Assembly (NCBI RefSeq): GCF_013409575.1
Contig: NZ_JACCCY010000002.1
Location: 496,001 to 560,000, forward strand
Direction of reading: 5' to 3'
Length of the DNA stretch: 64,000 nt
Origin: Macellibacteroides fermentans
GTDB lineage: Bacteria > Bacteroidota > Bacteroidia > Bacteroidales > Tannerellaceae
The notes under the pieces were generated by a model that did no database searches, was not told the DNA's origin, and saw only the letters and a program-made list of their open reading frames with translations. This document shows positions 17,551-26,824 of the stretch, one piece after another; positions within the stretch are counted from its first letter, which is position 1; each line of letters begins with the position of its first letter. Both the position numbers and the translations under genes were made by a program.

Positions 17551-19719
17551 TTCAAAAGCAAAACGGAAACCCGCGCGTTGGTATTCTCCTTTCTCAAATC
17601 CTGCAAACACTGCAATATTGAAAAGATGATTACCAATTCCATAACCCACTTCAGTGTAGCTTGGGAGATAGGGCGTGAAAAGCTGGCTCAAATACAGCCG
17701 CTCTGTAAAGATATGCTTGGAAGCCTCTTTTTTTAACAGATGCATAAGGATAAACGGACTTTCATACATTACATGTGCCTGTACATAGGAATTGGATGCG
17801 TTGTACCATTCTCCCGGCAGTAATTGAAATACGCCTCCGATTCTGTCGTTCCATGAGTCGGGAAAGTGGTGTCTGGTAAAATAACGGAAATCGGCAAAAT
17901 AAACAGACCTTTGTCTGGTAAAGAATCCGGCACTAACATAGTAATTAAAGCGCTTGAGAAGTCCCATGTTTATAACCTGCTGAATATCTGCTTCTATTCG
18001 TTCATAATCACTCAAACTTCCCAGTACGCCTCGTATACCCCGGGCATATTCGACTGAAATGGTTGGAAGACAGGATTGAACATATTCCTTTAGTCTGCCA
18101 TCCATCCGGTAGTACTGATAGGGGGTGTAGGATAACCCGATATACGGAACGAAATCATTGTAATTGTCGTAAATCACATCAATAATTTCACCTTCGTTAA
18201 GTAGCTTTTTTCCATTGGTGACAGGTGTGCGATGATGGAATGTAAGTCCGCTATGCAGTTGCAATCCATTCAGTAATTCAATCTTATTTCGCAGGTCAGC
18301 ATAATAGTCTCTGTAGTATTTAAGATTCAGATTGTCGAATGAAAAAGCTGAATCTTTTACCAGTTCTTTAATCTGATTTGTAATTTCCGACGAATAATTC
18401 TGGTTGCCGTTTGCAAAGGTCAGACTTAATGTTCCTGTTTTCTCAGGAGCATAAACCCAGTCGCCTGCCAACTTATAGAAAAACTCCTTTCTCTTGAATA
18501 CAAACCCAATTTCAGGACGAAAGCGTATTTGCCGGTCATCCTTAAGTCTTTTACTAACCCGTAGTTGTTGTCGGAAACTTATTCCATCCAGTTTTGTATA
18601 TCCAAACATAAATGGGTTGAGTATTCCGGAATACTTCATTCGGGTTGAATGTATGTCGAACCTCATCGAGTTTGTAAGAGTTTCGGTCAGTTTTAGATAT
18701 TTCTGGATAGCCGTAGAGTCGGCTGTAATTTTCTTTTCGTTCAGGGGTAGTGCTAATAATATGGATTCCTCTACCGTTAATTTGCTTTTCCTATTTGCCG
18801 ACCAATATAATGTATCCTTTACTACAGGAATGGTGTCGGTTTCAAAATGGTAATAGTTTGAAAGATCAAGCGTTCGTTCAGATTCTACATCTGCAATGTT
18901 TTCGATTTCGGTCCAGGAAACCGATTTAAAGTCATAATTTATTTTATAGTTGCACTCAATTGAATTGCCTAATGCCTTATAACGTAGATTAAGTGATGCT
19001 GTATTAGGCAGACACAGATGCTGATATAATTTATTAAAGTCAATAATCAAATTAAACTCTGCGAAAGAAACCCGACCGTTTATATCGAGTTTTTCGATTG
19101 AATTAAGATTGTCTCTTATATACAGATAGCCGCAAATGAGTTTCTGACTCCACTGTTTCGGCATAACACAAATCTTGAAAATCCGGCTTGAGTCTGTTTC
19201 TTCAATCCCGTCGACCCAGTAGGTGTAATATTTGGAAGCATGAGTGCCTACGGGAGTTATAATCAGTTCATCGTAAGCCGTTTCAGAATTTACGTTTAGA
19301 CTTAAGAATTTAAGGACTTCACTAATTTGTTTGTTAGAAGGTATGTTATTGCCGTTTATAGCATTAAACTTGTGATAAAAATGGTTGGGAGAAACAAACC
19401 GGGTATTGGCGAGCAATTCAAAAAACGTTTCTTTGTTTTTGTTGTCAATCGGAAATAGCTTGGGAACATAGCGCATGAGCGCGTTACTTTTAAGAATCTC
19501 GGAATGACCTTTTATATATACTTCGGCCTCATAGTTGGAAAGAGCGTTTTTATGCATTTCGGCATTTAATCCAACCAGATACATTATAGAGTCGGCCATC
19601 TGTTCTTTAACCGGGTCATCACAAACTCTATAGGCAAAACCTTTTCCATAGGAATAAGTACTCCAAACTATATTCCCTGCCAGAAACAGAAATAGATAGA
19701 TGTATCTATATAGATGCAT
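17539..19719 (-). CDS. DUF5686-like outer-membrane protein
   Basis: 726 residues from the ATG at 19719 (MHLYRYIYLFLFLAGNIVWS, signal peptide); an in-frame TTG at 19737 is less likely. The segment ALSNYEAEVYIKGH, then SETAYDELIITPVGTHASKYYTYWVDGIEETDSSRIFKICVMP and GYLYIRDNLNSIEKLDINGRV, resembles the periplasmic part of DUF5686 proteins; from about residue 380 the sequence is barrel-like with alternating aromatics and ends FAFELFQ with a terminal aromatic residue. It lacks the N-terminal carboxypeptidase-regulatory-like domain often found in the family. Function unknown; predicted in the outer membrane. Confidence 0.75.
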   Translation of the reverse strand: MHLYRYIYLFLFLAGNIVWSTYSYGKGFAYRVCDDPVKEQMADSIMYLVGLNAEMHKNALSNYEAEVYIKGHSEILKSNALMRYVPKLFPIDNKNKETFFELLANTRFVSPNHFYHKFNAINGNNIPSNKQISEVLKFLSLNVNSETAYDELIITPVGTHASKYYTYWVDGIEETDSSRIFKICVMPKQWSQKLICGYLYIRDNLNSIEKLDINGRVSFAEFNLIIDFNKLYQHLCLPNTASLNLRYKALGNSIECNYKINYDFKSVSWTEIENIADVESERTLDLSNYYHFETDTIPVVKDTLYWSANRKSKLTVEESILLALPLNEKKITADSTAIQKYLKLTETLTNSMRFDIHSTRMKYSGILNPFMFGYTKLDGISFRQQLRVSKRLKDDRQIRFRPEIGFVFKRKEFFYKLAGDWVYAPEKTGTLSLTFANGNQNYSSEITNQIKELVKDSAFSFDNLNLKYYRDYYADLRNKIELLNGLQLHSGLTFHHRTPVTNGKKLLNEGEIIDVIYDNYNDFVPYIGLSYTPYQYYRMDGRLKEYVQSCLPTISVEYARGIRGVLGSLSDYERIEADIQQVINMGLLKRFNYYVSAGFFTRQRSVYFADFRYFTRHHFPDSWNDRIGGVFQLLPGEWYNASNSYVQAHVMYESPFILMHLLKKEASKHIFTERLYLSQLFTPYLPSYTEVGYGIGNHLFNIAVFAGFEKGEYQRAGFRFAFELFQ

Positions 19720-19798
19720 AAGAGTCTGCAAAATCAAATTATAACAAACTTAATGATTTTCTTTTCTAAAGAAAAGAAAAGGTGCTATAATAATTTAT

Positions 19799-19806
19799 TA
19801 AATAAA
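19799..19806. repeat. Left target-site duplication TAAATAAA
   Basis: Eight bases directly before the left inverted repeat, identical to 20828-20835 beyond the right end. Confidence 0.85.
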
Positions 19807-20827
19807 ACCCGTTGGCGGAATTAATTCACTAAAAAATGTCAGGAAATAAGTTGTGCATATCATTGATTATTAGTATTTTAATGGTGATCAAACTATTAAT
19901 ATACAGCTCAATTATGCACAACTTATATGCAATATTCGCTAAATTTCTTGATATATGCAAGATGTTTTCTGCTGATTTAGTAAACGAAAAAGGGAATATA
20001 CCTCGCAGAGGAGTCGTCCCGAAGTTCTCTGACTTAGAAGTGATCAGTTTAAGCCTTGCTGCCGAATCAATAGGTATAGATAGTGAAAGCTTTTTGTTTT
20101 CTAAATTAAATGAATACAAAGATGATTTTTCTTCTCTCATATCCCGTCGTCAATATAATGATCGCAGGAAGCTCACTATCGGCTTATGTAATCAGGTGCG
20201 TGAAAGAATTGCATCAAAAGTTGATGGTGGAGAAGCTATTTTCTGTATTGATTCTATGCCAATTGAAGTCTGTCGTCCCATAAGGTCAAAACGTTGTAAA
20301 ATGGGAAAGAATAATTATGATAAAGCTCCCAATTATGGCTATTGTGCTTCACAGGGTAAACATTATTACGGATATAAATTACATTCTCTCTGTGGGTTGA
20401 GCGGTGTCATACACTCTTTTGACCTGACAAAGGCGAGTGTTCACGACATTCATTATTTGAAAGACGTAAAGTGTAACTTTCAGAATTGCACCATCATCGG
20501 TGATCGTGGATATATTGGAGCAGCCATACAACTTGATTTATTTGAAAAAGCTAATATCAAGTTGGAAGTTCCATATCGGTCGAATCAAAAAGATTGGAAA
20601 CCTGTATTTAGTCCATTTGCTAAAGCAAGGAAAAGGGTTGAAACGCTTTTTGCACAATTATGCGATCAATTTATGATAATCAGAAATTACGCAAAACAAA
20701 CAGAAGGATTGTTTACCAGAATTACGGGGAAAATTAGTGCACTTACAATCCTTCAATATATAAACAAGATTAATAACAAACCCATTGGACAAATTAAATA
20801 TGCACTAATTTAATTCCGCCAACGGGT
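19807..20827 (+). mobile_element. IS982-family insertion sequence, complete
   Basis: 1021 bp. Terminal inverted repeats ACCCGTTGGCGGAATTAA are perfect over 18 bp (19807-19824 and 20810-20827) and flanked by an 8-bp direct repeat TAAATAAA. It contains one intact transposase gene whose stop codon lies inside the right repeat. It sits between the divergent DUF5686-like and Crp/Fnr genes, 88 nt from each start codon. Confidence 0.93.
19914..20813 (+). CDS. IS982 family transposase
   Basis: The frame is open from an ATG at 19836 (325 residues), but the first 26 residues are hydrophobic and atypical; the start MHNLYAIFAKFLDICK at 19914 gives 299 residues, usual for IS982. DDE motifs: IFCIDSMPIEVCRP (first Asp), IIGDRGYIG (second Asp), and KARKRVETLFAQLC (Glu). 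The central YGYCASQGKHYYGYKLHSLC is a typical IS982 stretch. All catalytic residues are intact, so the element is probably active or recently active. Confidence 0.93.
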   Translation: MHNLYAIFAKFLDICKMFSADLVNEKGNIPRRGVVPKFSDLEVISLSLAAESIGIDSESFLFSKLNEYKDDFSSLISRRQYNDRRKLTIGLCNQVRERIASKVDGGEAIFCIDSMPIEVCRPIRSKRCKMGKNNYDKAPNYGYCASQGKHYYGYKLHSLCGLSGVIHSFDLTKASVHDIHYLKDVKCNFQNCTIIGDRGYIGAAIQLDLFEKANIKLEVPYRSNQKDWKPVFSPFAKARKRVETLFAQLCDQFMIIRNYAKQTEGLFTRITGKISALTILQYINKINNKPIGQIKYALI

Positions 20828-20835
20828 TAAATAAA
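20828..20835. repeat. Right target-site duplication TAAATAAA
   Basis: Direct copy of 19799-19806 immediately outside the right inverted repeat of the IS982 element. Confidence 0.85.
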
Positions 20836-20876
20836 ATTATTTGTTGTATTTATTATTTTATTTTCAAATAAAATTC

Positions 20877-20884
20877 TATATTTG
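20877..20884 (+). promoter_or_regulatory. -7 promoter box for Crp/Fnr regulator
   Basis: TATATTTG, perfect TAnnTTTG, 31 nt upstream of the GTG start and 50 nt inside from the IS end. The -33 area at normal spacing has no TTTG. Confidence 0.45.
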
Positions 20885-20914
20885 TGCTTCACAAGTATGT
20901 TATAAAGCAGTATC

Positions 20915-21616
20915 GTGGTAAAGCATCAAAAAGAAGAAGTCGATTTTTCGGCTAGTTTATCAGAGGTATGGAGAGTATTGAACGATAAGGAACGTGATAT
21001 TCTCCGCAATAATGCAATCGTTCAGCATTTTAAGCGGAATGAGTTGATTTATTGTGAAGGTGATGAGCCTAAGGATATGATGTGCTTATTAAAAGGCAAA
21101 GTCAAAATCTTTAAAGAAGGAGTTGGCGGGCGAAGTCAGATTATACGGATGATTAAACCTGTGCAATACTTCGGATATCGTGCTAATTTTGCTCAGGAGC
21201 AATATCTTACCAATGCATCTGCCTTCGAAGCATCAACTGTTTGTCTCATTCCGATGACTGTGGTTACCAGCCTGATTATGGCAAATGCTGAACTGGCCAT
21301 GTTTTTTATCCGTCAGCTTTCTGTAGATCTGGGTATTGCAGACGAACGAACTGTAAATCTTACACAAAAACATATTCGCGGACGTTTGGCAGAATCTTTG
21401 TTGTTTTTGCAGGATAGTTATGGATTGGAAGAAGACGGAGCTACGATTAGCATCTATCTTTCAAGAGAAGATTTGGCCAACTTGTCGAATATGACAACAT
21501 CCAATGCCATTCGTACATTATCTAATTTTGTTACCGAACGGATAATCGCTTTAGACGGAAGGAAGATTAAGATTATCGATGAAGACCGCTTACGTAAGAT
21601 AAGTAAACTAGGATAA
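20915..21616 (+). CDS. Crp/Fnr family transcriptional regulator
   Basis: 233 residues from a GTG codon; an in-frame TAA lies 12 nt upstream and the next ATG is far inside, so GTG is the only sensible start. N-terminal cyclic-nucleotide-binding fold (about 25-140: FKRNELIYCEGDEPKDMMCLLKGKVKIF), then the dimer helix, then a C-terminal winged helix (SIYLSREDLANLSNMTTSNAIRTLSNFVTERII). No Fnr-type cysteine cluster is evident, so ligand is unknown. Probably a global or redox/stress regulator. The IS982 element sits just upstream and may have changed its expression. Confidence 0.9.
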   Translation: MVKHQKEEVDFSASLSEVWRVLNDKERDILRNNAIVQHFKRNELIYCEGDEPKDMMCLLKGKVKIFKEGVGGRSQIIRMIKPVQYFGYRANFAQEQYLTNASAFEASTVCLIPMTVVTSLIMANAELAMFFIRQLSVDLGIADERTVNLTQKHIRGRLAESLLFLQDSYGLEEDGATISIYLSREDLANLSNMTTSNAIRTLSNFVTERIIALDGRKIKIIDEDRLRKISKLG

Positions 21617-21639
21617 TTTAAACACAACATACATTATAA

Positions 21640-21674
21640 TAAAAAGGCGTTTCTTTTATAAGAAACGCCTTTTT
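21640..21674. terminator. Bidirectional terminator
   Basis: 10-bp perfect stem (21645-21654 with 21659-21668), TTAT loop, A-run before and T-run after. It serves the Crp/Fnr gene (plus) and the DUF4270 gene (minus). Confidence 0.85.
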
Positions 21675-21692
21675 TGCTTATGCTGAAGTAGC

Positions 21693-23087
21693 TTATTTAT
21701 TGTATTTGCTAGTTACAACCTGTATTTTCATACTTTCAGCATCTTTACGAAGCTTTACACCGGAGGGCGACAAGTAATGATTTAATGAGATTGTATAAAA
21801 ACTGTTAGAGCCGCCGTAATAAGATCCATAGCTACCTTTTACTCTTTCTACCGGAACAACCAATAGTTGAAGATCTTTATCCGGAGCCTTTTCTATCTGA
21901 TTCTTTAATATATATGAAATATTTTTAAAGTTATATTGACGACTGGTCGCATTATAATCATCGGATAGGAAGGACGTAACATTGTTTTCAATGCTTCTGT
22001 TTTCAAAGAAAGTCTTGACTGAATCTTCCGGAATTAACAATAAATTGGTAGGAGGAGCCAACGCATATTTCCAGTTCTCCTGTGGCATTGCTTTTAGTGT
22101 AAGCGGCATATTGTTAATAATACGTCCGTCTATAACCTTGATAATTTCGGAAGCAGGGATTGTAAGCTTCGTGAAAACACCGGCTGGGGTTTTCAAATAC
22201 GTATATTCATTGTTTGGTTGCAGGATTGTTTCCAGTCCCGAATTCGCAATGTGATTCAATTGAATAACCTCTTTTGTTGTGTTGAAACGTTCAACACCCT
22301 GGGCAACAAAAGATGAATCCTGACCGGTGCTACCCTTTACAGTTGCAGTATATTTGTAATACATACTGAAGGTAGTATTGGATACATTCAATATATTACC
22401 GCTACCAAAAGTAGTAGTGATATATAGGCCAGGGAAAAACTTGTTGAAGTTTTCCTGATTTTTGAATGAATTCGGGTTATTCACCGTTTCATTATAGAAA
22501 TTCTGTCCAACAGATTTGGTGAGTCGAACCGATACGTGAGGTACGTAGTAGTTTGCGTCGTCCGTATTGGTTATGCCACGAATCGAATCAGACACGGTTG
22601 CATCATACGCTGTATAGGTCTGCATACCCAAAGAGGTCTGCATATTCGTATAATCGGCCGGGTTCATGTTGGTATAGTAATTCTTATTCAGAGGCTTATC
22701 AACATTGTATACCTGTACACGCATGGGGGTAAGGGTATCACCGATAGAAGAATAGTAAGTTATACGTAAATCTACAGAGTCGATCACTCCATTGATAGGT
22801 GTATGTGTAAATTTAAAATTCTCCGGACAATAAAACTGGCAAATATAATCCGATTTAAGATTTCCATACAGCGGATCATAAATCTGTCCTAATAACCCGG
22901 TTACACTTTTAGCAAAGATCGAATCGACCTTTACCGTTGAAGCTGACATCGAAAAGGTATCCGTAAATACGGCAATCTTATCGCTATCCGGTTGAATCGA
23001 GGAACCCACCAGGTTCAGATCATCATCACAACCAATCATTGACAATGCGGTTGCACCAAGTCCTAGTATAAAAAGCTTGATTTTCAT
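21693..23087 (-). CDS. DUF4270 family lipoprotein
   Basis: 464 residues with a lipoprotein signal (LGLGATALSMIGC, Cys20 acylated, followed by acidic DDD). Body is beta-rich; the opening segment VGSSIQPDSDKIAVFTDTFSMSASTVKVDSI and LLGQIYDPLYGNLKSDYICQF are characteristic of DUF4270 surface proteins of Bacteroidota. Function unknown. It follows the GT5-like gene with a 5-nt gap on the same strand, implying one operon, an arrangement I recall as conserved next to panC in Bacteroidales (not checked). Confidence 0.88.
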   Translation of the reverse strand: MKIKLFILGLGATALSMIGCDDDLNLVGSSIQPDSDKIAVFTDTFSMSASTVKVDSIFAKSVTGLLGQIYDPLYGNLKSDYICQFYCPENFKFTHTPINGVIDSVDLRITYYSSIGDTLTPMRVQVYNVDKPLNKNYYTNMNPADYTNMQTSLGMQTYTAYDATVSDSIRGITNTDDANYYVPHVSVRLTKSVGQNFYNETVNNPNSFKNQENFNKFFPGLYITTTFGSGNILNVSNTTFSMYYKYTATVKGSTGQDSSFVAQGVERFNTTKEVIQLNHIANSGLETILQPNNEYTYLKTPAGVFTKLTIPASEIIKVIDGRIINNMPLTLKAMPQENWKYALAPPTNLLLIPEDSVKTFFENRSIENNVTSFLSDDYNATSRQYNFKNISYILKNQIEKAPDKDLQLLVVPVERVKGSYGSYYGGSNSFYTISLNHYLSPSGVKLRKDAESMKIQVVTSKYNK

Positions 23088-23092
23088 TATAG

Positions 23093-23914
23093 TTACTGAT
23101 TTTTGTCCAATACTACATCATAAAACGAGTTGAATGCATCAAGATACGTTTCTGGTGACTGGTAAGGGAGAAACGGGATTTGTTTATTTGATTCTATATA
23201 CTTACTGATTTCCGGGTTGATGGACTCGCTTCCCTGTATAACACCATCCGAAAAATCGATGGCCAGTTTGGCAAGCGAAACAAAACTTGCATCCTCCTTA
23301 ATAGAACGCAAATCATTTTCTGCTATTCCATCCATTTGCAGTTTCTTTCCAAAATCGTTACGGAAAGGAACTTTAAAATCGTCGCCATAAATTGAATACA
23401 CAATTTTTGCATTACGAAGACAAGGATCATCCGCATAGGCACGTTTGATGTAAAGTCCGGTAAGGGCAGACATCCATCCATGACAATGAATCAGGTCCGG
23501 GATCCAGCGTAATTTCTTTACAGTTTCAAGTACACCACGTACATAAAATATGGAACGGTCGTCGTTGTCTTCATATTCGTTGCCAGCCTCGTCGATTACG
23601 GTCGATTTCCGTTGAAAGAAGTCGTCGTTATCGATAAAGTAAACCTGCATTCTGGCAGACTGAATAGATGCAACCTTAATAATCAGCGGGTGATCAGTGT
23701 CATCAATTATAAGATTCATTCCAGAAAGACGTATTACTTCATGAAGCTGATTACGTCGTTCGTTAATATTTCCGAACTTAGGCATGAATGTCCTGATTTC
23801 GCGGCCTCTATCCTGAATTCCTTGCGGCAAATTTCTACAAATCGTTGCAATTTCAGATTCGGGAAGATAAGGTGTAATTTCTTGAGTAATAAACAAGATC
23901 TTTTTTGCATCCAT
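23093..23914 (-). CDS. GT5 glycogen/starch synthase-like protein, short
   Basis: 273 residues from MDAKKILFITQEITPYLPES at 23914; the longer frame to 23974 is unlikely because a promoter box overlaps it. The sequence covers only the N-terminal half of GT5 glycogen synthase: PYLPESEIATICRNLPQGIQDRGREIRTFMPKFG, then PDLIHCHGWMSALTGLYIK. The second Rossmann half that binds ADP-glucose (and its KTGGL-type loop at the start is also altered) is missing. No frameshift remnant is visible in the next gene, so this looks like a stable short family rather than decay. Catalytic activity is doubtful. Divergent from panC. Confidence 0.82.
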   Translation of the reverse strand: MDAKKILFITQEITPYLPESEIATICRNLPQGIQDRGREIRTFMPKFGNINERRNQLHEVIRLSGMNLIIDDTDHPLIIKVASIQSARMQVYFIDNDDFFQRKSTVIDEAGNEYEDNDDRSIFYVRGVLETVKKLRWIPDLIHCHGWMSALTGLYIKRAYADDPCLRNAKIVYSIYGDDFKVPFRNDFGKKLQMDGIAENDLRSIKEDASFVSLAKLAIDFSDGVIQGSESINPEISKYIESNKQIPFLPYQSPETYLDAFNSFYDVVLDKNQ

Positions 23915-23941
23915 TCTATAAACATATATTTTAAAACGGTA

Positions 23942-23949
23942 CAAAGATA
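23942..23949 (-). promoter_or_regulatory. -7 promoter box for GT5-like/DUF4270 operon
   Basis: TATCTTTG on the minus strand, perfect TAnnTTTG, 27 nt upstream of the start at 23914. A TTTG (23972-23975) lies 22 nt further up, slightly off the usual spacing. Confidence 0.55.
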
Positions 23950-24126
23950 GTAAAAAAAAACGGTTAATTATCAAAGGTTTCCGATGAATGATTTTTGATG
24001 AAAATTAAAACATCCTTTAATTGTCCATCATTTAGCGAGTTATCAATAATCCTCTGTATAAAAATGCCGCTTTACTTTCATATCCGGTAATTATTTATTT
24101 GCTTTGCACCTTCATTAAGCGTCTAA

Positions 24127-24969
24127 ATGATGAAAATAGTAAACAGTATTAATGAGTTGCGTTGTCATCTTGCAGAAGATAAGCAAAAAGGCAAAAGAAT
24201 TGGTTTTGTTCCTACAATGGGAGCTTTGCATGCAGGACACCTGAGCCTGGTCAACCGCTGCGTTTCAGAAAATGATATATGCGTAGTTAGTGTGTTTGTA
24301 AATCCAACACAGTTTAATAATCCGAATGATTTACTGACTTATCCCAGAACCCTGGAAAACGATTGCCGGTTATTGGAATCATCCGGGTGTAATTATGTAT
24401 TTGCACCTACGGTAGAAGAAATGTATCCGGAGCCAGACACGAGGGTTTTCGATTTTGGGAAAGTATCTCAGGTGATGGAAGGAGCCCGCAGACCGGGCCA
24501 TTTTAATGGTGTGGCTCAGATTGTGAGCAAGTTATTTTACGCTGTTGAGCCGGATGTGGCCTATTTCGGGGAAAAAGACTTTCAGCAGATTGCCGTAATC
24601 CGTGCCATGGTGAAGCAGCTTGATATCCCGGTTGAAATAGTGGACTGCCCTATTCAGCGGGAAGTTGACGGACTTGCCTTAAGCAGCCGGAATACACGTC
24701 TTACACCCGAACAGCGCCAAAAAGCACCTGTTATTGCCCGTACATTGAAAGAAAGTATTACCTTTGTACCCGAAAAGAGCGTCAGGGAAGTGCTTGATTA
24801 TGTGGTATCCACTATTAATGCAGTTCCTGAAATGGAAGTCGAGTATTTCGAAATAGTGGATGGAAATACGCTCGAATCAATTGAGAACTGGTCCGACACC
24901 TCTTATCCGGTAGGATGTATTACCGTTTATTGTGGAGAGGTACGTTTAATTGACAATATCAAGTACTAA
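24127..24969 (+). CDS. panC: Pantothenate synthetase
   Basis: 280 residues, full length (start ATG at 24127 or 24130). Condenses pantoate and beta-alanine with ATP. Nucleotidyltransferase signatures: [14 protein letters not shown] (HxGH), [22 protein letters not shown], and [19 protein letters not shown] (KMSKS-like loop). First gene of panC-panD, with a 24-nt gap to panD. Confidence 0.97.
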   Translation: MMKIVNSINELRCHLAEDKQKGKRIGFVPTMGALHAGHLSLVNRCVSENDICVVSVFVNPTQFNNPNDLLTYPRTLENDCRLLESSGCNYVFAPTVEEMYPEPDTRVFDFGKVSQVMEGARRPGHFNGVAQIVSKLFYAVEPDVAYFGEKDFQQIAVIRAMVKQLDIPVEIVDCPIQREVDGLALSSRNTRLTPEQRQKAPVIARTLKESITFVPEKSVREVLDYVVSTINAVPEMEVEYFEIVDGNTLESIENWSDTSYPVGCITVYCGEVRLIDNIKY

Positions 24970-24993
24970 GGGTTTGAACAATACATTAAAACA

Positions 24994-25344
24994 ATGTTTA
25001 TAGAGGTAGTAAAATCAAAAATTCACAGAGTAACCGTAACTGAAGCCAACCTCAATTATATAGGTAGCATCACCATTGATGAAGATCTGATGGATGCAGC
25101 CAACCTGATTGAAAATGAAAAGGTTCAGATTGTGAATAATAATAACGGCGAACGTTTTGAAACTTATATCATTAAAGGAGAGCGTGGAACAGGTGTGATC
25201 TGTTTAAATGGAGCCGCAGCCAGAAAAGTGCAGCCGGGAGATGTGGTTATTATCATGTCTTACGCCTTAATGGATTTTGAAGAGGCGAAAACATTCAGAC
25301 CAGCTGTTGTTTTTCCGGACACCGCGACCAATAAGTTAGTCTGA
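24994..25344 (+). CDS. panD: Aspartate 1-decarboxylase
   Basis: 116 residues. Pyruvoyl enzyme making beta-alanine for Pan[17 protein letters not shown] contains the self-cleavage site between Gly24 and Ser25; the active-site [15 protein letters not shown] loop is present. The proenzyme is full length. Ends the pan operon; a terminator follows at 25384-25411. Confidence 0.97.
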   Translation: MFIEVVKSKIHRVTVTEANLNYIGSITIDEDLMDAANLIENEKVQIVNNNNGERFETYIIKGERGTGVICLNGAAARKVQPGDVVIIMSYALMDFEEAKTFRPAVVFPDTATNKLV

Positions 25345-25383
25345 AAAAACAGTTGATTCATATAATGAACAGATAAACAAAGA

Positions 25384-25411
25384 AGCTCGCCCTTACACAG
25401 CGGGCTTTTTT
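25384..25411 (+). terminator. Terminator of panCD
   Basis: 7-bp stem (25384-25390 with 25400-25406, one G-U pair), 9-nt loop, followed by a T run. It ends only 4 nt before the first ATG of the MATE frame. Confidence 0.75.
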
Positions 25412-25435
25412 GTTATGATGAAACAAAAACAAATT

Positions 25436-26758
25436 ATGTATTCTAATAAGCAAATCTGGAATGTAAGTTATCCGATATTTTTAAGTCTGCTGGCTCAGAA
25501 TGTGATAAATGTAACAGACACCGCTTTCCTTGGGAGAGTAGGAGAGGTGGAGCTGGGTGCTGCAGCTATGGGCGGACTTTTCTATATCTGTATTTATACG
25601 ATTGCCTTCGGATTCAGTACCGGATCACAAATAGTGATGGCCCGCAGGAATGGCGAAAAGCAATATGCGGATGTGGGGCCGGTAATGATTCAGGGAATTG
25701 TATTTCTATTCTTGTTGGCCGGGATTGTATTTACCTTATCCAAACTATATGCCGAAAACGTAATAAGTCTGCTTATCTCGTCCGAACAGGTACGAGGTGC
25801 AACCATGGAATTTCTTGATTGGCGTGTATTCGGATTCTTTTTCTCATTTGTAAACGTAATGTACCGTGCATTTTATGTGGGGATCACCCGCACAAAGGTA
25901 CTTACTATGAATGCCGTTGTAATGGCTGTTACCAATGTTATTCTGGACTATGTGCTTATATTCGGTCATTTAGGATTTCCTGCCATGGGTATAAAAGGGG
26001 CGGCTATAGCTTCTGTCGTTGCCGAAGGAGGATCAATCCTTTTCTTTGTAATCTATACCCGGCTTACCGTAAACAGGAATAAGTACGGACTCAACAGGCT
26101 TACTTCATTCGATTTTGCATTGCTTGGCAGGGTGCTTAACATATCCATTTTCACCATGATGCAGTATTTCTTTTCCATGGGAAGTTGGTTTATGTTTTTT
26201 GTTGTAGTAGAACGGATCGGAGTGCGGGATCTGGCCATCGCCAATATTGTGCGAAGTATCTATGTGGTGATGGTAATTCCGGTAAGTGCCCTTTCAACAA
26301 CGACCAATACATTTGTCAGCAACACGATTGGAGCCGGTAAAACAGACCAGGTTATGGGTGTAATTGCTAAAATATCCAAGCTGTCTTTTTATATAATGGC
26401 TGTATTTGCAAGTGTGGTTTGTCTTTTTCCTAAACTTATCTTGTCTGTATATACCAATGATCCGCTGCTGATAGCCGATTCTTATGCATCTATCTACGTG
26501 ATATCTGCTGCGATGCTGATCAGCTCCGTCGGAAGTATCTTTTTTAGTGGTGTAACCGGAACCGGCAATACCCGTTCGGCACTTACCATGGAAACAATTA
26601 CGCTGGTCTTTTACGGAGTATACATCTATCTGGTGGGGATGGTGTTTAAGCAACCGGTTGAAATCTGTTTCACTACAGAAATTGTCTATTACACAGGTTT
26701 GCTTGCATTCAGTTACTTATATTTGAAAAAAGGACGTTGGCAACATAAAAAGATATAG
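25436..26758 (+). CDS. MATE family efflux transporter
   Basis: 440 residues from MYSNKQIWNVSYPIFLSLL at 25436; the same frame also has ATGs at 25415 and 25418 but these abut the panCD terminator. Twelve hydrophobic helices in two six-helix halves; NVINVTDTAFLGRVGEVELGAAAMGG in helix 1-2 is typical of MATE exporters of the Bacteroidota NorM/DinF type, which use Na+ or H+ to expel drugs or metabolites. Substrate unknown. Ends with a charged cytoplasmic tail. Confidence 0.9.
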   Translation: MYSNKQIWNVSYPIFLSLLAQNVINVTDTAFLGRVGEVELGAAAMGGLFYICIYTIAFGFSTGSQIVMARRNGEKQYADVGPVMIQGIVFLFLLAGIVFTLSKLYAENVISLLISSEQVRGATMEFLDWRVFGFFFSFVNVMYRAFYVGITRTKVLTMNAVVMAVTNVILDYVLIFGHLGFPAMGIKGAAIASVVAEGGSILFFVIYTRLTVNRNKYGLNRLTSFDFALLGRVLNISIFTMMQYFFSMGSWFMFFVVVERIGVRDLAIANIVRSIYVVMVIPVSALSTTTNTFVSNTIGAGKTDQVMGVIAKISKLSFYIMAVFASVVCLFPKLILSVYTNDPLLIADSYASIYVISAAMLISSVGSIFFSGVTGTGNTRSALTMETITLVFYGVYIYLVGMVFKQPVEICFTTEIVYYTGLLAFSYLYLKKGRWQHKKI

Positions 26759-26777
26759 AGATTCCATCCCTTTTTTG

Positions 26778-26785
26778 TACATTTG
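26778..26785 (+). promoter_or_regulatory. -7 promoter box for ffh
   Basis: TACATTTG, perfect TAnnTTTG, 40 nt before the ffh start; -33 area is not recognisable. Confidence 0.5.
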
Positions 26786-26824
26786 CGCTTTAGTAAGAAA
26801 AAAATAAATAAAATATAATAGATT

